DNA from: an uncultured Collinsella sp.
GTDB lineage: Bacteria; Actinomycetota; Coriobacteriia; Coriobacteriales; Coriobacteriaceae
Direction: 5' to 3'
DNA length: 58,326 nucleotides
Assembly: GCA_934647195.1 (NCBI GenBank)
Contig: CAKUFD010000011.1
Location: 1-58,326 of the forward strand
The position numbers and the translations under genes are program-made. The notes beneath the pieces were generated by a model. It saw only the letters and a program-made list of their open reading frames with translations, was not told the origin of the DNA and searched no databases. Positions 45,181-54,310 of this stretch are shown in pieces. The stretch's first letter is position 1. Each line of letters opens with the position of its first letter.

Positions 45181-46197
45181 ATGGGAAAGTACATCCTCAA
45201 GCGTGTGCTCCAATTCATCCCGGTCTTTCTGGGCGTAACGCTTATCCTGTTCGCGCTTCAGAACATCGTTCCGGGAGATCCGATCAAGTTGATTGGTGGC
45301 GAAAAGTCGCTCACCCCCGAGGTTGAGCTGCAGCTTCGCGTCAAGTATCACCTTGTTCAGGTTGACGATGAGGGCAACGCAATTCTGGACGAGAACGGTG
45401 ACCCCGTTCCCGAGACGTTGTGGAACCGCTATGTGTTCTACATGGGCAGCCTGCTTCAGGGCGACCTTGGCAGCTCGTATCAGCGCAAGCTGCCGGTGAC
45501 GGATATCTTTGCCGCTAAGTATCCGTATACAGCCAAGCTCGCCGTTTGCGCTATCGTCCTCGAGGCGATCATGGGCATCGGCGCCGGCATCATCTCGGCG
45601 GTCAAGAGATATTCCTTCTGGGATATCTTGGTCACGTTGGTGACTTCGGTGCTCGTCGCTGTGCCCGCCTTCTGGCTGGGCATGCTGCTCCAGCTGTTCT
45701 TTGGCGTGCAGCTGCACATCCTGCCTATCTCCGGTGCGGGCGGTACGGCATCTCAGTATCAGGATTGGGTGCACTACATCCTTCCCGCGGTGACGCTTGC
45801 TTCTGTCTCCACCGCATACTGCGCGCGTATCATGCGCTCGCAGCTTCTGGACGTTATGAACCAGGACTACATCCGCACTGCCAAGGCAAAGGGCCTCTCC
45901 AATCGCGCCATCATCTGGAGGCACGCACTTAAGAACGCCCTCATTCCGGTTGTTACGTATATTGGTGTCGACTTCGGTGCCATGCTCTCCGGCGCCATCC
46001 TCACCGAGACGGTTTTCAACTGGCCCGGTATCGGTTACGAGATGTTCCGCGCTATCAGCAGCCGTGACTGGCCCATCGTTATGGGTGGCGTTACGCTTGT
46101 CGTGCTCGTAGTCATGGTCATCAACCTGCTGGTCGACGTAAGCTACGCCTTCCTCGATCCGCGCATCCGCTTCGATTCGTCCAACAAGAACGCCTAA
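45181..46197 (+). CDS. oppB: Peptide ABC transporter permease OppB
   Basis: 338 residues. N-terminal helix ILKRVLQFIPVFLGVTLILF, a periplasm-facing loop, then five membrane segments with the EAA-type permease loop (NQDYIRTAKAKGLSNRAIIWRHALKNALIPV), typical DppB/OppB. Imports peptides with OppC and the ATPases OppD/F. Start set by GGGGAG; an open frame further upstream runs through the leader hairpin and is rejected. Confidence 0.95.
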   Translation: MGKYILKRVLQFIPVFLGVTLILFALQNIVPGDPIKLIGGEKSLTPEVELQLRVKYHLVQVDDEGNAILDENGDPVPETLWNRYVFYMGSLLQGDLGSSYQRKLPVTDIFAAKYPYTAKLAVCAIVLEAIMGIGAGIISAVKRYSFWDILVTLVTSVLVAVPAFWLGMLLQLFFGVQLHILPISGAGGTASQYQDWVHYILPAVTLASVSTAYCARIMRSQLLDVMNQDYIRTAKAKGLSNRAIIWRHALKNALIPVVTYIGVDFGAMLSGAILTETVFNWPGIGYEMFRAISSRDWPIVMGGVTLVVLVVMVINLLVDVSYAFLDPRIRFDSSNKNA

Positions 46198-46210
46198 GGG
46201 GAGGTACTTC

Positions 46211-47173
46211 ATGAACGACAACAAGACCCCTCAGACGATCGAGGAGGAAAACGAGGCGCTGCTGGAAGAGATTCACCAGAAGTCCGATTCCTCTTCCCCC
46301 GCCGCATCGCGCACTCTTTGGGGCGACGCTTTCAAGCGTCTGCGCAAGAACAAGCTTGCCGTTATCTCGGTGATTTGGATCATCTTCGTCATTATCGTGG
46401 CCCTTTCGGCCGACCTGTGGGCCAAGCAGTGGCTCGGCTCGCCGACGGCCGCCGATTCCACCACGATGGCGCAGAACTCGACGCTGCCGCCCTCGGCGGA
46501 GCATCCCTTTGGTACCGATGCTCTTGGCCGCGACATTCTCGTGCGTGTTATCTACGGTGCGCGCATCTCGCTTTCCGTTGGCGTTATGGCAACCGCCATC
46601 TCCACGATCCTTGGTTTGGTCATGGGCGCCCTTGCCGGCTTCTACGGAGGCATCTGGGACACGATCATCATGCGACTGGCCGATATCTTCTTGGCCTTCC
46701 CGTATGTTCTGTTCGTGGTCTCGCTCATCGCCGTCCTCGGCCGTTCGCTGACGAACGTGTTCGTGGCTATCGGTATTTTGGGCTGGCCCTCCATTGCTCG
46801 CGTGTTCCGCTCTGCGATTCTTACGGTCAAGGAGAACGACTACGTGGATGCAGCCCGCTCCATGGGTGCATCTGACATTCGTATCATCGCGCGTCACATC
46901 TTCCCGAACTCCGTTGCCTCCATCGTCGTGTACGCCACGATGAACATCGGCGGCGCCATCCTTACCGAGTCTTCGCTTTCCTTCCTGGGCATGGGCGTCG
47001 TTCCGCCCACGCCTTCCTGGGGCTCGATGATTCAGGACGGCCAGGCTTATCTGCAGACCGCTCCCTGGATGATGATCATGCCCGGTCTCGCCATTCTTTC
47101 GACCGTGCTCGCCTTCACCTTGCTGGGCGACGGTCTGCGCGATGCGCTCGACGTCAAGATGAAGGATGCATAA
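46211..47173 (+). CDS. oppC: Peptide ABC transporter permease OppC
   Basis: 320 residues. A hydrophilic N-terminus of about 45 residues, one helix, the family block HPFGTDALGRDILVRVIYGARISL, then five helices with the EAA loop DYVDAARSMGASDIRIIARHIFPN. Partner of OppB. GGGGAGG precedes the ATG, 13 bases after oppB. The last codons overlap the potential oppD start. Confidence 0.95.
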   Translation: MNDNKTPQTIEEENEALLEEIHQKSDSSSPAASRTLWGDAFKRLRKNKLAVISVIWIIFVIIVALSADLWAKQWLGSPTAADSTTMAQNSTLPPSAEHPFGTDALGRDILVRVIYGARISLSVGVMATAISTILGLVMGALAGFYGGIWDTIIMRLADIFLAFPYVLFVVSLIAVLGRSLTNVFVAIGILGWPSIARVFRSAILTVKENDYVDAARSMGASDIRIIARHIFPNSVASIVVYATMNIGGAILTESSLSFLGMGVVPPTPSWGSMIQDGQAYLQTAPWMMIMPGLAILSTVLAFTLLGDGLRDALDVKMKDA

Positions 47174-47177
47174 AGTC

Positions 47178-48299
47178 ATGAAGAAGGATACGAAAAACTA
47201 CGTCGACCTTAAGACGCAGCCCATTCCCGAGGGCCAGCATCTTTTGGAAGTCGATGACCTTAAGATGTACTTCCATACCGAGGACGGTATCGTTCATGCG
47301 GTCGACGGCGTTTCCTATACGCTCGACCGCGGCGAGACCCTTGGCGTGGTGGGCGAGTCTGGTTCGGGTAAGTCCGTGACGGCCATGACCATCATGGGCC
47401 TCATCCCGATGCCTCCCGGAAAGATTCACGGCGGTTCCGTGACGTATCGCGGCAAGTCCCTGCTCGACATGAGCGAAGAGGAGATGCAACACGTTCGCGG
47501 TAACGATATCGCTATGATCTTCCAGGACCCCATGACGTCGCTCAATCCGGTCTACAAGATCGGTAAGCAGGTGGGCGAGGGCCTTCGCCTGCATCGTGGC
47601 TACAGCAAGGAAGAGGCGCTCAAGCGCGCTACCGAGCTGCTCGATCTCGTGGGCATTCCTGAGCCCGAGAAGCGCGTGAACGAGTATCCGCATCAGTTCT
47701 CGGGCGGTATGCGTCAGCGCGTTATGATCGCCATGGCGCTTGCCTGCGACCCGGACATCCTGATCGCCGACGAGCCCACAACGGCTCTCGACGTGACCAT
47801 TCAGGCGCAGATTATCGAGCTCATGCAGGAGATGCAGGAGAAGAATGGCAACGCCATCGTCATGATTACCCATGACCTGGGCGTCGTCGCCGATATTGCC
47901 GATAAGATCATGGTCATGTATGCTGGCCGCCCCGTGGAGTTCGGTACTGCCGATCAGATTTTCTACGAGAGCCGCCATCCCTATACCTGGGGCCTTATCC
48001 GCTCCATCCCCGAGCAGGTTATCGACGAGAAGAAGCCGCTTACGCCCATTCATGGCAACCCGCCTTCGCTCGTCAACCTTCCTACCGGTTGTGCATTCGC
48101 GCCCCGTTGTCCCTACGCTACCGAGTTGTGCCACACCAAGCGCCCCGAGCGCGTGGAGCTCTCTGAGGGTCACTATGCGGCGTGCCACTACGCTTCCGAT
48201 CCGGAGTTTGCGAAGAAGAATGCTCCTGCCACGTCGCGCACCAGCAAGGATGTTATCGCTACGGGCATGGACGATACGATGACGGGAGGCGAGGAGTAG
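47178..48299 (+). CDS. oppD: Peptide ABC transporter ATP-binding protein OppD
   Basis: 373 residues from ATG 47178, chosen because AAGGA lies 10 bases upstream; an ATG at 47166, overlapping oppC, would add four residues. Walker A GESGSGKS, Q-loop FQDPMTSLNP, signature FSGGMRQRVMIAMALA, Walker B LIADEPTTALD and H-loop MITHDLG. The C-terminal oligopeptide-type domain has the Cys-rich CAFAPRCPYATELCH, which in relatives can carry an Fe-S cluster. A Thr/Asp-rich tail of about 25 residues follows. Confidence 0.95.
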   Translation: MKKDTKNYVDLKTQPIPEGQHLLEVDDLKMYFHTEDGIVHAVDGVSYTLDRGETLGVVGESGSGKSVTAMTIMGLIPMPPGKIHGGSVTYRGKSLLDMSEEEMQHVRGNDIAMIFQDPMTSLNPVYKIGKQVGEGLRLHRGYSKEEALKRATELLDLVGIPEPEKRVNEYPHQFSGGMRQRVMIAMALACDPDILIADEPTTALDVTIQAQIIELMQEMQEKNGNAIVMITHDLGVVADIADKIMVMYAGRPVEFGTADQIFYESRHPYTWGLIRSIPEQVIDEKKPLTPIHGNPPSLVNLPTGCAFAPRCPYATELCHTKRPERVELSEGHYAACHYASDPEFAKKNAPATSRTSKDVIATGMDDTMTGGEE

Positions 48300-48302
48300 A
48301 CC

Positions 48303-49322
48303 ATGGCAGATACCACACCGTTGCTCAAGGTCGAGCACCTCTCTAAGGAATTCCCCGCCAATTCCGGCGTGTTTTCCAGCCGCTTTTCCAAGCGCGTTGT
48401 CTCGGCTGTCAATGATGTTTCGTTCGAGATCATGCCCGGCGAGACCTTTGGTCTGGTAGGCGAGTCCGGCTGCGGTAAGTCCACGACGGGCCGCACCATC
48501 ATGCGTCTCAACAAGCCTACGGCCGGTAAGGTGTTCTTCCAGGGCCGCGACATTGCAGCCATGAGCAAAAAAGAGCTCAAGGACATGCGTCGCGACATGC
48601 AGTTCATCTTCCAGGATCCGTATGCGAGCCTGAATCCGCGTATGACCATCGGCGAGATCGTTTCCGAGCCCATGACCATTCATGGTATCGGTACCAAGGA
48701 AGAGCGTCTCGAGCGCGTTCGCGAGCTGCTCGACGTGGTTGGCCTCAACCCCGAGCACATCAACCGCTACCCGCACGAGTTCTCTGGTGGCCAGCGCCAG
48801 CGTGTTGGCATCGCGCGCGCATTCATCCTGCGTCCGAAGCTCATCATCTGCGACGAGCCCGTTTCTGCACTCGACGTGTCCATTCAGGCACAGGTGCTGA
48901 ACCTTCTTAAGGACCTGCAGAACAAGTTCGGTACTGCCTACTTGTTCATCGCTCACGACCTTTCCGTCGTACAGCACATCTCCGACCGTGTGGGCGTTAT
49001 GTACCTGGGCAAGCTCGTCGAGCTTTCCGACTGGAAGCGCCTGTACGCCCAGCCGTGCCACCCGTACACGCAGTCCCTGCTCTCTGCAGTGCCTGTTCCG
49101 GATCCCGACATCCAAAAGACGCGCAAGCGCATCATCCTTGCAGGCGATCCTCCCTCGCCGCTGGATCCGCCTTCGGGTTGCCGTTTCCATACACGCTGTC
49201 CGATTGCCCAGGAGATTTGCTCGCGCGAGCAGCCTGACTTCAAGGAGCTTGAGTCCGGCCACTTCTGCGCCTGTCACTTTGGTCAGCCGTTCCCCATCAA
49301 GGAATCGCATATCGACCTGTAA
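48303..49322 (+). CDS. oppF: Peptide ABC transporter ATP-binding protein OppF
   Basis: 339 residues. Walker [10 protein letters not shown]-loop [10 protein letters not shown], signature [14 protein letters not shown], Walker [12 protein letters not shown]-loop IAHDLS. C-terminal [15 protein letters not shown] as in OppF proteins. Second ATPase of the OppD/OppF pair. Three bases from the oppD stop; the operon ends with a terminator. Confidence 0.95.
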   Translation: MADTTPLLKVEHLSKEFPANSGVFSSRFSKRVVSAVNDVSFEIMPGETFGLVGESGCGKSTTGRTIMRLNKPTAGKVFFQGRDIAAMSKKELKDMRRDMQFIFQDPYASLNPRMTIGEIVSEPMTIHGIGTKEERLERVRELLDVVGLNPEHINRYPHEFSGGQRQRVGIARAFILRPKLIICDEPVSALDVSIQAQVLNLLKDLQNKFGTAYLFIAHDLSVVQHISDRVGVMYLGKLVELSDWKRLYAQPCHPYTQSLLSAVPVPDPDIQKTRKRIILAGDPPSPLDPPSGCRFHTRCPIAQEICSREQPDFKELESGHFCACHFGQPFPIKESHIDL

Positions 49323-49334
49323 GCGCCCCTTTTA

Positions 49335-49366
49335 GCCCGCATGGATGTTTCCAGCGGGCTTTTTTG
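49335..49366 (+). terminator. Terminator of oppBCDF
   Basis: AGCCCGC (49335-49341) pairs with GCGGGCT (49355-49361), followed by six T. Confidence 0.8.
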
Positions 49367-49401
49367 GTTAGGGTGGAGCGGTAGAATAATGCTACCTCGC
49401 T

Positions 49402-49435
49402 TGTAAACATTTGAACACCATGGAGCTCGTTTACA
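49402..49435 (+). promoter_or_regulatory. Inverted repeat upstream of the VWA gene
   Basis: TGTAAAC (49402-49408) and GTTTACA (49429-49435) are perfect arms with a 20-base spacer. They lie about 150 bases before the VWA gene start and may be an operator. No clear promoter hexamers accompany them. Confidence 0.35.
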
Positions 49436-49582
49436 GAATTGAGCCAAAGGTCTCTTGTATTGAGTCGTTTGCTGTGAGTGTGACAGAAGTGTTCCGGATT
49501 CAACGGCCGCCGTCCTTTGGGCGTGCAGACTCGTTTATCCAGCCGTTGAGTTCCGGCGAGAGCGCAGTGGGAGGAAGCGCAT

Positions 49583-51261
49583 ATGAAAACAGTGGATTTG
49601 ATAAAGCGAAGTTTGGCTGGTGTTGTTGCATTGGGGGCCGCTGCCGTGTTAGCGCTCGGTGTATCCGCTCCCGTGGTGTCTGCGTTTGCCGAAGATACGC
49701 CGGCGACCGATCAGGCGGCTGCCCTTAAGCAAAACCAAAAGACCGCGACCGAGCTCGATGAGAATCTGGAGACTAAGGTCACGCTCTCGTTCCCGGGCAA
49801 GCGCGAGGCTGAGCCGACAGACGTCGTGTTCGTTCTCGATAAGTCGGGCGCTTCCGCGGAGAAGGACATCTATAAGCAGGCCAAAGAATTCTTGGAACAG
49901 GTTAAGGAGAAGGCGCAGACCGATGGCTTGGATATCAAGGTCGGCGTGGTTCTGTTAAAAAGGTCGGCAATGTGCAGCAGCCGTTGACCGATGTCGTGAC
50001 TGGCTACGACAGCATTCTTGCCGCGATGAACTCGAGCTTGAGCTCGGGAACCAACATGGATGCTGGCCTTCTTGCCGCGAAGAGCATTCTCGATGCTGAC
50101 ACCGCCGTTAAGGCCGAGAACAAGCACGTGATCTTGATCAGCGACGGTGCAACGTATCTCTATTGCAAGAACGGCGACTACACCACTCCGTATACCAGGT
50201 CGTTCGGCAGCGTGCCCGGCGGCAAGAACTTCATGGGCGGCATTTGGGAGTGGCAGTCCCGCGAGTACCACACTAACAACGCCTGGAAGCAGTTCTCCGA
50301 CGGCTCCAACTTCATCTCCTCGCAGGCCATGACCAGTCCCGAGAAGCTTGGCGAGTACCTTGCCTACTATCGCGATCAGTACGAGAACTCCGACAAGAAC
50401 TGGGCCCAGTACGACTATGAGTACACCGCCGAGGCCGCCGATAACGGAACCACGAACCCCATTCCCCTTGATGTGACCGCGCCCTGCAACATCGATGTTG
50501 CCTTCTGGAGCACGGACGACACCTTCCAGTCGATGGTCAAAGCCGGCTACGACATGAACGTTTACTACAAGAATGCCGCCGACTTCGACGGTCATGTCTT
50601 CCTGCAGTATCTCACCAGGAATTCCAATAACGGCGAGCTCAACACCGATTTCACTAAGCTCAAGGCCAAGCTCATCGACAAGATTGCCGACGGCTCTACC
50701 GTTGAGGATGTGATTGGCAGCAATTTCGACTTCGTGAATGATGTCAACAAGATCAGCCTGAATGTTGCGGGCGAGGACCTGGCGCCCGAGAAGATCGATG
50801 AGACCACCTACGGTTTTGGCAAGCGTGCGGATGGCACCTATCGTTTCACCCTCGAATACACGGCGGGGGAGAGCGAGAAGCTCGTCTTCACGCTCAATGA
50901 GGCTGCGGTTCCTGCTAAACCGGTTGTCCTTACGTACAGCGAGGTGTTGGTGAATAAGCCTACTGAGGCCGGTGCCCATACCCTCAAGGTCAATGAGAGC
51001 GCGACCCTGTATCCCGTCGACGGCAATGGCGATAAGGGCACGGCAAGCGATTTCCCGGTCCCGACGGTTACCTACACGGTTGCCGCCCCCGAGCAAAAGC
51101 CCGATTCTAAGCCGACCGAGCCTACGAAGCCTACTAAAACGGACAAGAAGGGCAACCTCCCCAAGACGGGCGACAACGCTCTTGTCGCTACCGTAGCGGC
51201 TCTTGCCCTCGGCTCCGCCATCTACGCCGCTGGCGTTCATCTCAATCGCCGCCGCAGCTAA
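49583..51261 (+). pseudogene. LPxTG-anchored VWA surface protein, interrupted by a one-base frameshift
   Basis: Read through one frameshift, this encodes about 559 residues: signal peptide (residues 1-36, cleavage near AFA-ED), VWA domain, long threonine-rich region, LPKTG (about 526-530), hydrophobic helix and RRRS tail, hence a sortase substrate. The frame breaks near 49955-49961 (TTAAAAA): frame 0 stops at 49987, while the -1 frame continues from there to 51261. Restoring one T would give VLFKKVGNVQQPL, a plausible VWA strand. The VWA metal site is partly degenerate (DKSGA, D86/S88/A90 in place of DxSxS), though a later SSGTN Thr and LISDG Asp remain. Real mutation, phase variation, programmed -1 frameshift or sequencing error are all possible. 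Confidence 0.85.
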
Positions 51262-51293
51262 GCTTTAGATCCAAGCGTTCGCAACGTACGTAG

Positions 51294-51330
51294 AAGAACC
51301 CGCCCTCAGCCCGAGGGCGGGTTCTTTTTC
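51294..51330 (+). terminator. Terminator after the VWA gene
   Basis: AAGAACCCGCCCTC (51294-51307) pairs exactly with 51313-51326, followed by a T-run to 51329. Confidence 0.9.
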
Positions 51331-51424
51331 CCGATAGCGGTGGGTGTTGAGTTTGAGATCGACAGGCATCTTTGTTGTCTGTCCCATGCTCGATTGATTA
51401 ACGTGCGACGATCGTTTCAACGCA

Positions 51425-51510
51425 GGTCTGGCCCGGGGGTTATCCCCTGAGCGATTCCGTAGCCGCGAAGCGGCGAGGATCAGCGAAGGGGATAACCCCC
51501 GGGCCAGACC
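51425..51510. repeat. 24-bp perfect inverted repeat (possible mobile/REP-like element)
   Basis: 51425-51448 (starts GGTCTGGCCCGGGGG) and 51487-51510 are exact reverse complements, with a 38-base spacer containing GCCGC-gaa-GCGGC. Neither strand has a T-run behind the stem, so an ordinary terminator is unlikely. The gap 51331-51625 otherwise shows no gene. It looks like a dispersed palindromic element or a structured RNA. Confidence 0.6.
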
Positions 51511-51608
51511 GGTCAAAAAGAGATGACTGGCGACGCCTTCAATCCGTCAATCGCCATTATTCAAACTCAAATAAGCTTTCTGACCTGCGCAAATCTACTT
51601 AGCAAAAA

Positions 51609-51655
51609 ACTTTTTAAAAAAGTTCTTGCATCTTCTCACGAGTCTGGGCTATTAT
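51609..51655 (+). promoter_or_regulatory. tRNA-Leu promoter with palindromic A/T upstream element
   Basis: TTGCAT (51626-51631) and TATTAT (51650-51655), 18-base spacer. Just upstream is a perfect palindrome ACTTTTTAAAAAAGT (51609-51623), resembling an UP element; similar sequences precede the other tRNA promoters in this window. Confidence 0.7.
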
Positions 51656-51669
51656 CTTCCTTGTCGCAA

Positions 51670-51759
51670 GTCGGAGTGGCGGAATTGGCAGACGCGCTAG
51701 CTTGAGGTGCTAGTGACCACTTTTCGGTCATGCGGGTTCAAGTCCCGCCTCCGACACCA
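51670..51759 (+). tRNA. tRNA-Leu (anticodon GAG)
   Basis: Acceptor stem GTCGGAG/CTCCGAC, anticodon arm CTAGC-TTGAGGT-GCTAG with anticodon GAG, long variable arm of class II, T arm GCGGG-TTCAAGT-CCCGC, discriminator A at 51756 and encoded CCA (51757-51759). Confidence 0.96.
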
Positions 51760-51773
51760 TCAAATCTTCTGAG

Positions 51774-51797
51774 CCTCCTCGTGGGGCTTTTATTTTA
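51774..51797 (+). terminator. Weak terminator after tRNA-Leu
   Basis: GAGCC...GGGGCT short stem followed by TTTTATTTT. Confidence 0.5.
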
Positions 51798-51875
51798 CCT
51801 ATTGGGCGTGTTGCCCATCATGCTGCGGTATCGTGTGTGCCAATGTATGGCTGCGAAGGATGCGAGGTGCGTCCG

Positions 51876-54239
51876 ATGGAATCACTGGGAAAAGACGATC
51901 TTGCCGAGCTGGCTCGACTGGTCGAGGTGACAAGCGACGCCGTTGCCCTTTGCGCTCAGGACGGCACCATCCTGCATGTCAATCGTCAGATGCTCTTGCT
52001 GGCCCTCGACGACCGAGAGCATATCGTGGGGACCGATATCAAGGACCTCCTTTTCAGCAATGCTTTTGAGCGTGCGGAGCGACACCAGATGCCGTTTACG
52101 CTCGATACGCACGATTGCAGCCTCATGCTCAAGTTGCCCGATGGCTCCTTTGTTCCTGTGAACGTCCGCGCGCTGGAGATCGGGCATGATTTATTGCCCC
52201 TGGATGCCCGCCGTGCCGGTCGCATCCTTGTGGTCATCAAAAGCATGGAGGAGCAAACGGCCCACGATCGCCAGACACAGCGCCTTCTCTCGGAGCTTCA
52301 GGCGGCGAATAAGCGCCTCTCGGGCACGCTTTCGGTAATCTTGTCCGCCGTGGGGTCCAAAGACCTTCCAACGCTTCTTGATACCGTGCTCAATAAGCTG
52401 TCCGGTGCGCTCGATGCGGGCGGCTCCACGATCTATATCGCCGAGAACGGCGGCTTTAAGCTCCGCGGCTTCTCGAGGTCGCTCGCAAATTGCTATGTGC
52501 CCGATTTTATCCCCTATGGCGCCGGCATTCCCACCTATGTGTTGCGGCAGTCGCGCGCGTGTCGATTTTACGTTTTGCCCGCTATGGGCGATGACGAAGA
52601 CCTCGGACCTGCATCCGGAACGTTTTACGACATGGATGCGCGAACAAATATGCGTCTGAACGTCGAGAACATGCCGGCGTTCAAGACGCTCATCGCGGTA
52701 CCGGTCTTTTTTGGCACACAGGTGCTGGGCGTTATCGAACTTGGCTGGATGCGTCCGTGTTTTCCGCGCGACTACGACATGCATGTGCTCGAGGTTGTGA
52801 GCGACTATCTGTCCATCGAGCTCATGGGGCTGGTGACGAATGCTCGCTCCAAGAGGTCGGATGAGTTAACGCGCTCGCTCAATCGTCTGCGTGATATGGT
52901 GTATACGGGTTCGGAGGACCTGCGCGGCATGTGGTCTCGTTTGACGTCCGAGATGACGCGTACACTCAAGTGCCGCCTCTGTCCGCTGTTCTTCGATCAT
53001 ATGCGCGGTCGCTATGTGCTCGATTTCGATGGCGGAAGCAGGGTGAATCTGCCCGGCGGTATCGACGAGCTGTTCTTCTCGGCCGTGGCGCCGGCGGCGT
53101 ATGTCAATCCGTTGGCCGAGGTCGACGCGAAGATCCATCGCGGCGCCTGGACATATACGGCAGACGATCTGGTCGATGTTCGCGTGGTCCGCGTGGAAGC
53201 GAACTCGCGTGCCGGTCGCTGGCTTGCGCTTCACGGCCTTCCCAGCCAGGGCGCCTTCTTTGATATCGGCGCAGACTTTGGGCCGGAGGACGATGCTGCA
53301 CTTTCTGCCGCCGACGAGTCGGAAGGGCTAATGATCAAGCAGGAGCGTCCTCATCGGATGTTCCTGCTCCTGCGCAGTGCCTCGCAGGAGCCAATCGATG
53401 ACCTTGAGTACGATTACCTGGTGCATCTCGCCCATGATTTTGAGATGTTCGCCCGGGGTGCCCGAAAGAAGGAGTCCGAGCATCGCATCGCGCAGACTCT
53501 TCAAGCGGGAATGAGAAGCTCGCTTGCTACTGTGCCGGGAATCACTTCGGACTGCCTGTACTCTTCGGCAACCAAGCAGGCGCTGGTGGGTGGAGATTTC
53601 TATACGCTTATCCGTCTCCCCGATGATCGCGTGGTCATGATCTTGGGCGACGTGTCGGGTAAGGGCGTCGAGGCCGCATCGATGTCAGCCCTGGTCAAAA
53701 CGGCACTTTCCGCCTATGCCTGGGAGGGTATGGGGCCGCAGCGCATGGCGCGCTCGCTTAACAGCATGCTCATGGGGTTTTCACGCCTCGAGACATTTGC
53801 CACGATGTTCATCGCGAAGATCGACTTGCGTCGGGGCTATGCGACCTATTGCTCGGCAGGACACCCGCCTTCAATGCTCGTGCGTGCTCCGCGTGATGGT
53901 GCACAGGGGGGCGTTTCGCCTGCCGAGATTGAGCTCATGAGCGTGCAGTCCGGCGTCGTCGGTGCGTTTGAAACCATGAGCTATGAAGCCGGGTCATTCG
54001 AGTTCTCGCCGGGGGACATCCTTTTCATGTATACCGATGGTGCCATTGAGGCACGCGATCCTGCGGGCGATTTCTTTGGTGAGCAGCGTCTGCGCGATAC
54101 ACTTTTGCGTGAGGCATCTTTCGGCGTGGAGGGGCTGTGCGGGCGTGTGCTTTCGACGCTCGACGTGTTTGCCGCCTCGGCGTTGGAGGACGATGTCGCG
54201 ATGGTTGCCCTTCGCTTTGATACGGGGCGCTCTCGCTAG
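51876..54239 (+). CDS. PAS-GAF sensor with SpoIIE/RsbU-type PP2C phosphatase
   Basis: 787 residues. Likely PAS domain at the N-terminus (about residues 10-130: TSDAVALCAQDGTILHVN), a GAF domain (about 160-320: LLDTVLNKLSGALDAGGSTIYIA, VPVFFGTQVLGVIELG), a middle region without clear identity, and a C-terminal SpoIIE phosphatase. The phosphatase metal sites are intact: VGGDFYT, LGDVSGKGVEAA, MYTDGAIEARD, LEDDVAMVAL. Such enzymes dephosphorylate STAS antagonists. ATG 51876 is chosen with GAGGTG upstream; an in-frame GTG lies 13 codons earlier. The neighbouring gene carries the STAS domain. Confidence 0.9.
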   Translation: MESLGKDDLAELARLVEVTSDAVALCAQDGTILHVNRQMLLLALDDREHIVGTDIKDLLFSNAFERAERHQMPFTLDTHDCSLMLKLPDGSFVPVNVRALEIGHDLLPLDARRAGRILVVIKSMEEQTAHDRQTQRLLSELQAANKRLSGTLSVILSAVGSKDLPTLLDTVLNKLSGALDAGGSTIYIAENGGFKLRGFSRSLANCYVPDFIPYGAGIPTYVLRQSRACRFYVLPAMGDDEDLGPASGTFYDMDARTNMRLNVENMPAFKTLIAVPVFFGTQVLGVIELGWMRPCFPRDYDMHVLEVVSDYLSIELMGLVTNARSKRSDELTRSLNRLRDMVYTGSEDLRGMWSRLTSEMTRTLKCRLCPLFFDHMRGRYVLDFDGGSRVNLPGGIDELFFSAVAPAAYVNPLAEVDAKIHRGAWTYTADDLVDVRVVRVEANSRAGRWLALHGLPSQGAFFDIGADFGPEDDAALSAADESEGLMIKQERPHRMFLLLRSASQEPIDDLEYDYLVHLAHDFEMFARGARKKESEHRIAQTLQAGMRSSLATVPGITSDCLYSSATKQALVGGDFYTLIRLPDDRVVMILGDVSGKGVEAASMSALVKTALSAYAWEGMGPQRMARSLNSMLMGFSRLETFATMFIAKIDLRRGYATYCSAGHPPSMLVRAPRDGAQGGVSPAEIELMSVQSGVVGAFETMSYEAGSFEFSPGDILFMYTDGAIEARDPAGDFFGEQRLRDTLLREASFGVEGLCGRVLSTLDVFAASALEDDVAMVALRFDTGRSR

Positions 54240-54310
54240 TTAACTCCTTTTGGGCGGCGCTCTTCCAGATTGATTGTTTAGGGGGTCGATAACCGGGGAA
54301 CCATGACCGT

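Noticed and set aside
49955..49961. Canonical programmed -1 slippery heptamer in the VWA gene
   Set aside because: The G TTA AAA sequence is not the efficient X XXY YYZ type and no clear stimulatory hairpin was seen, so I list the gene as disrupted.
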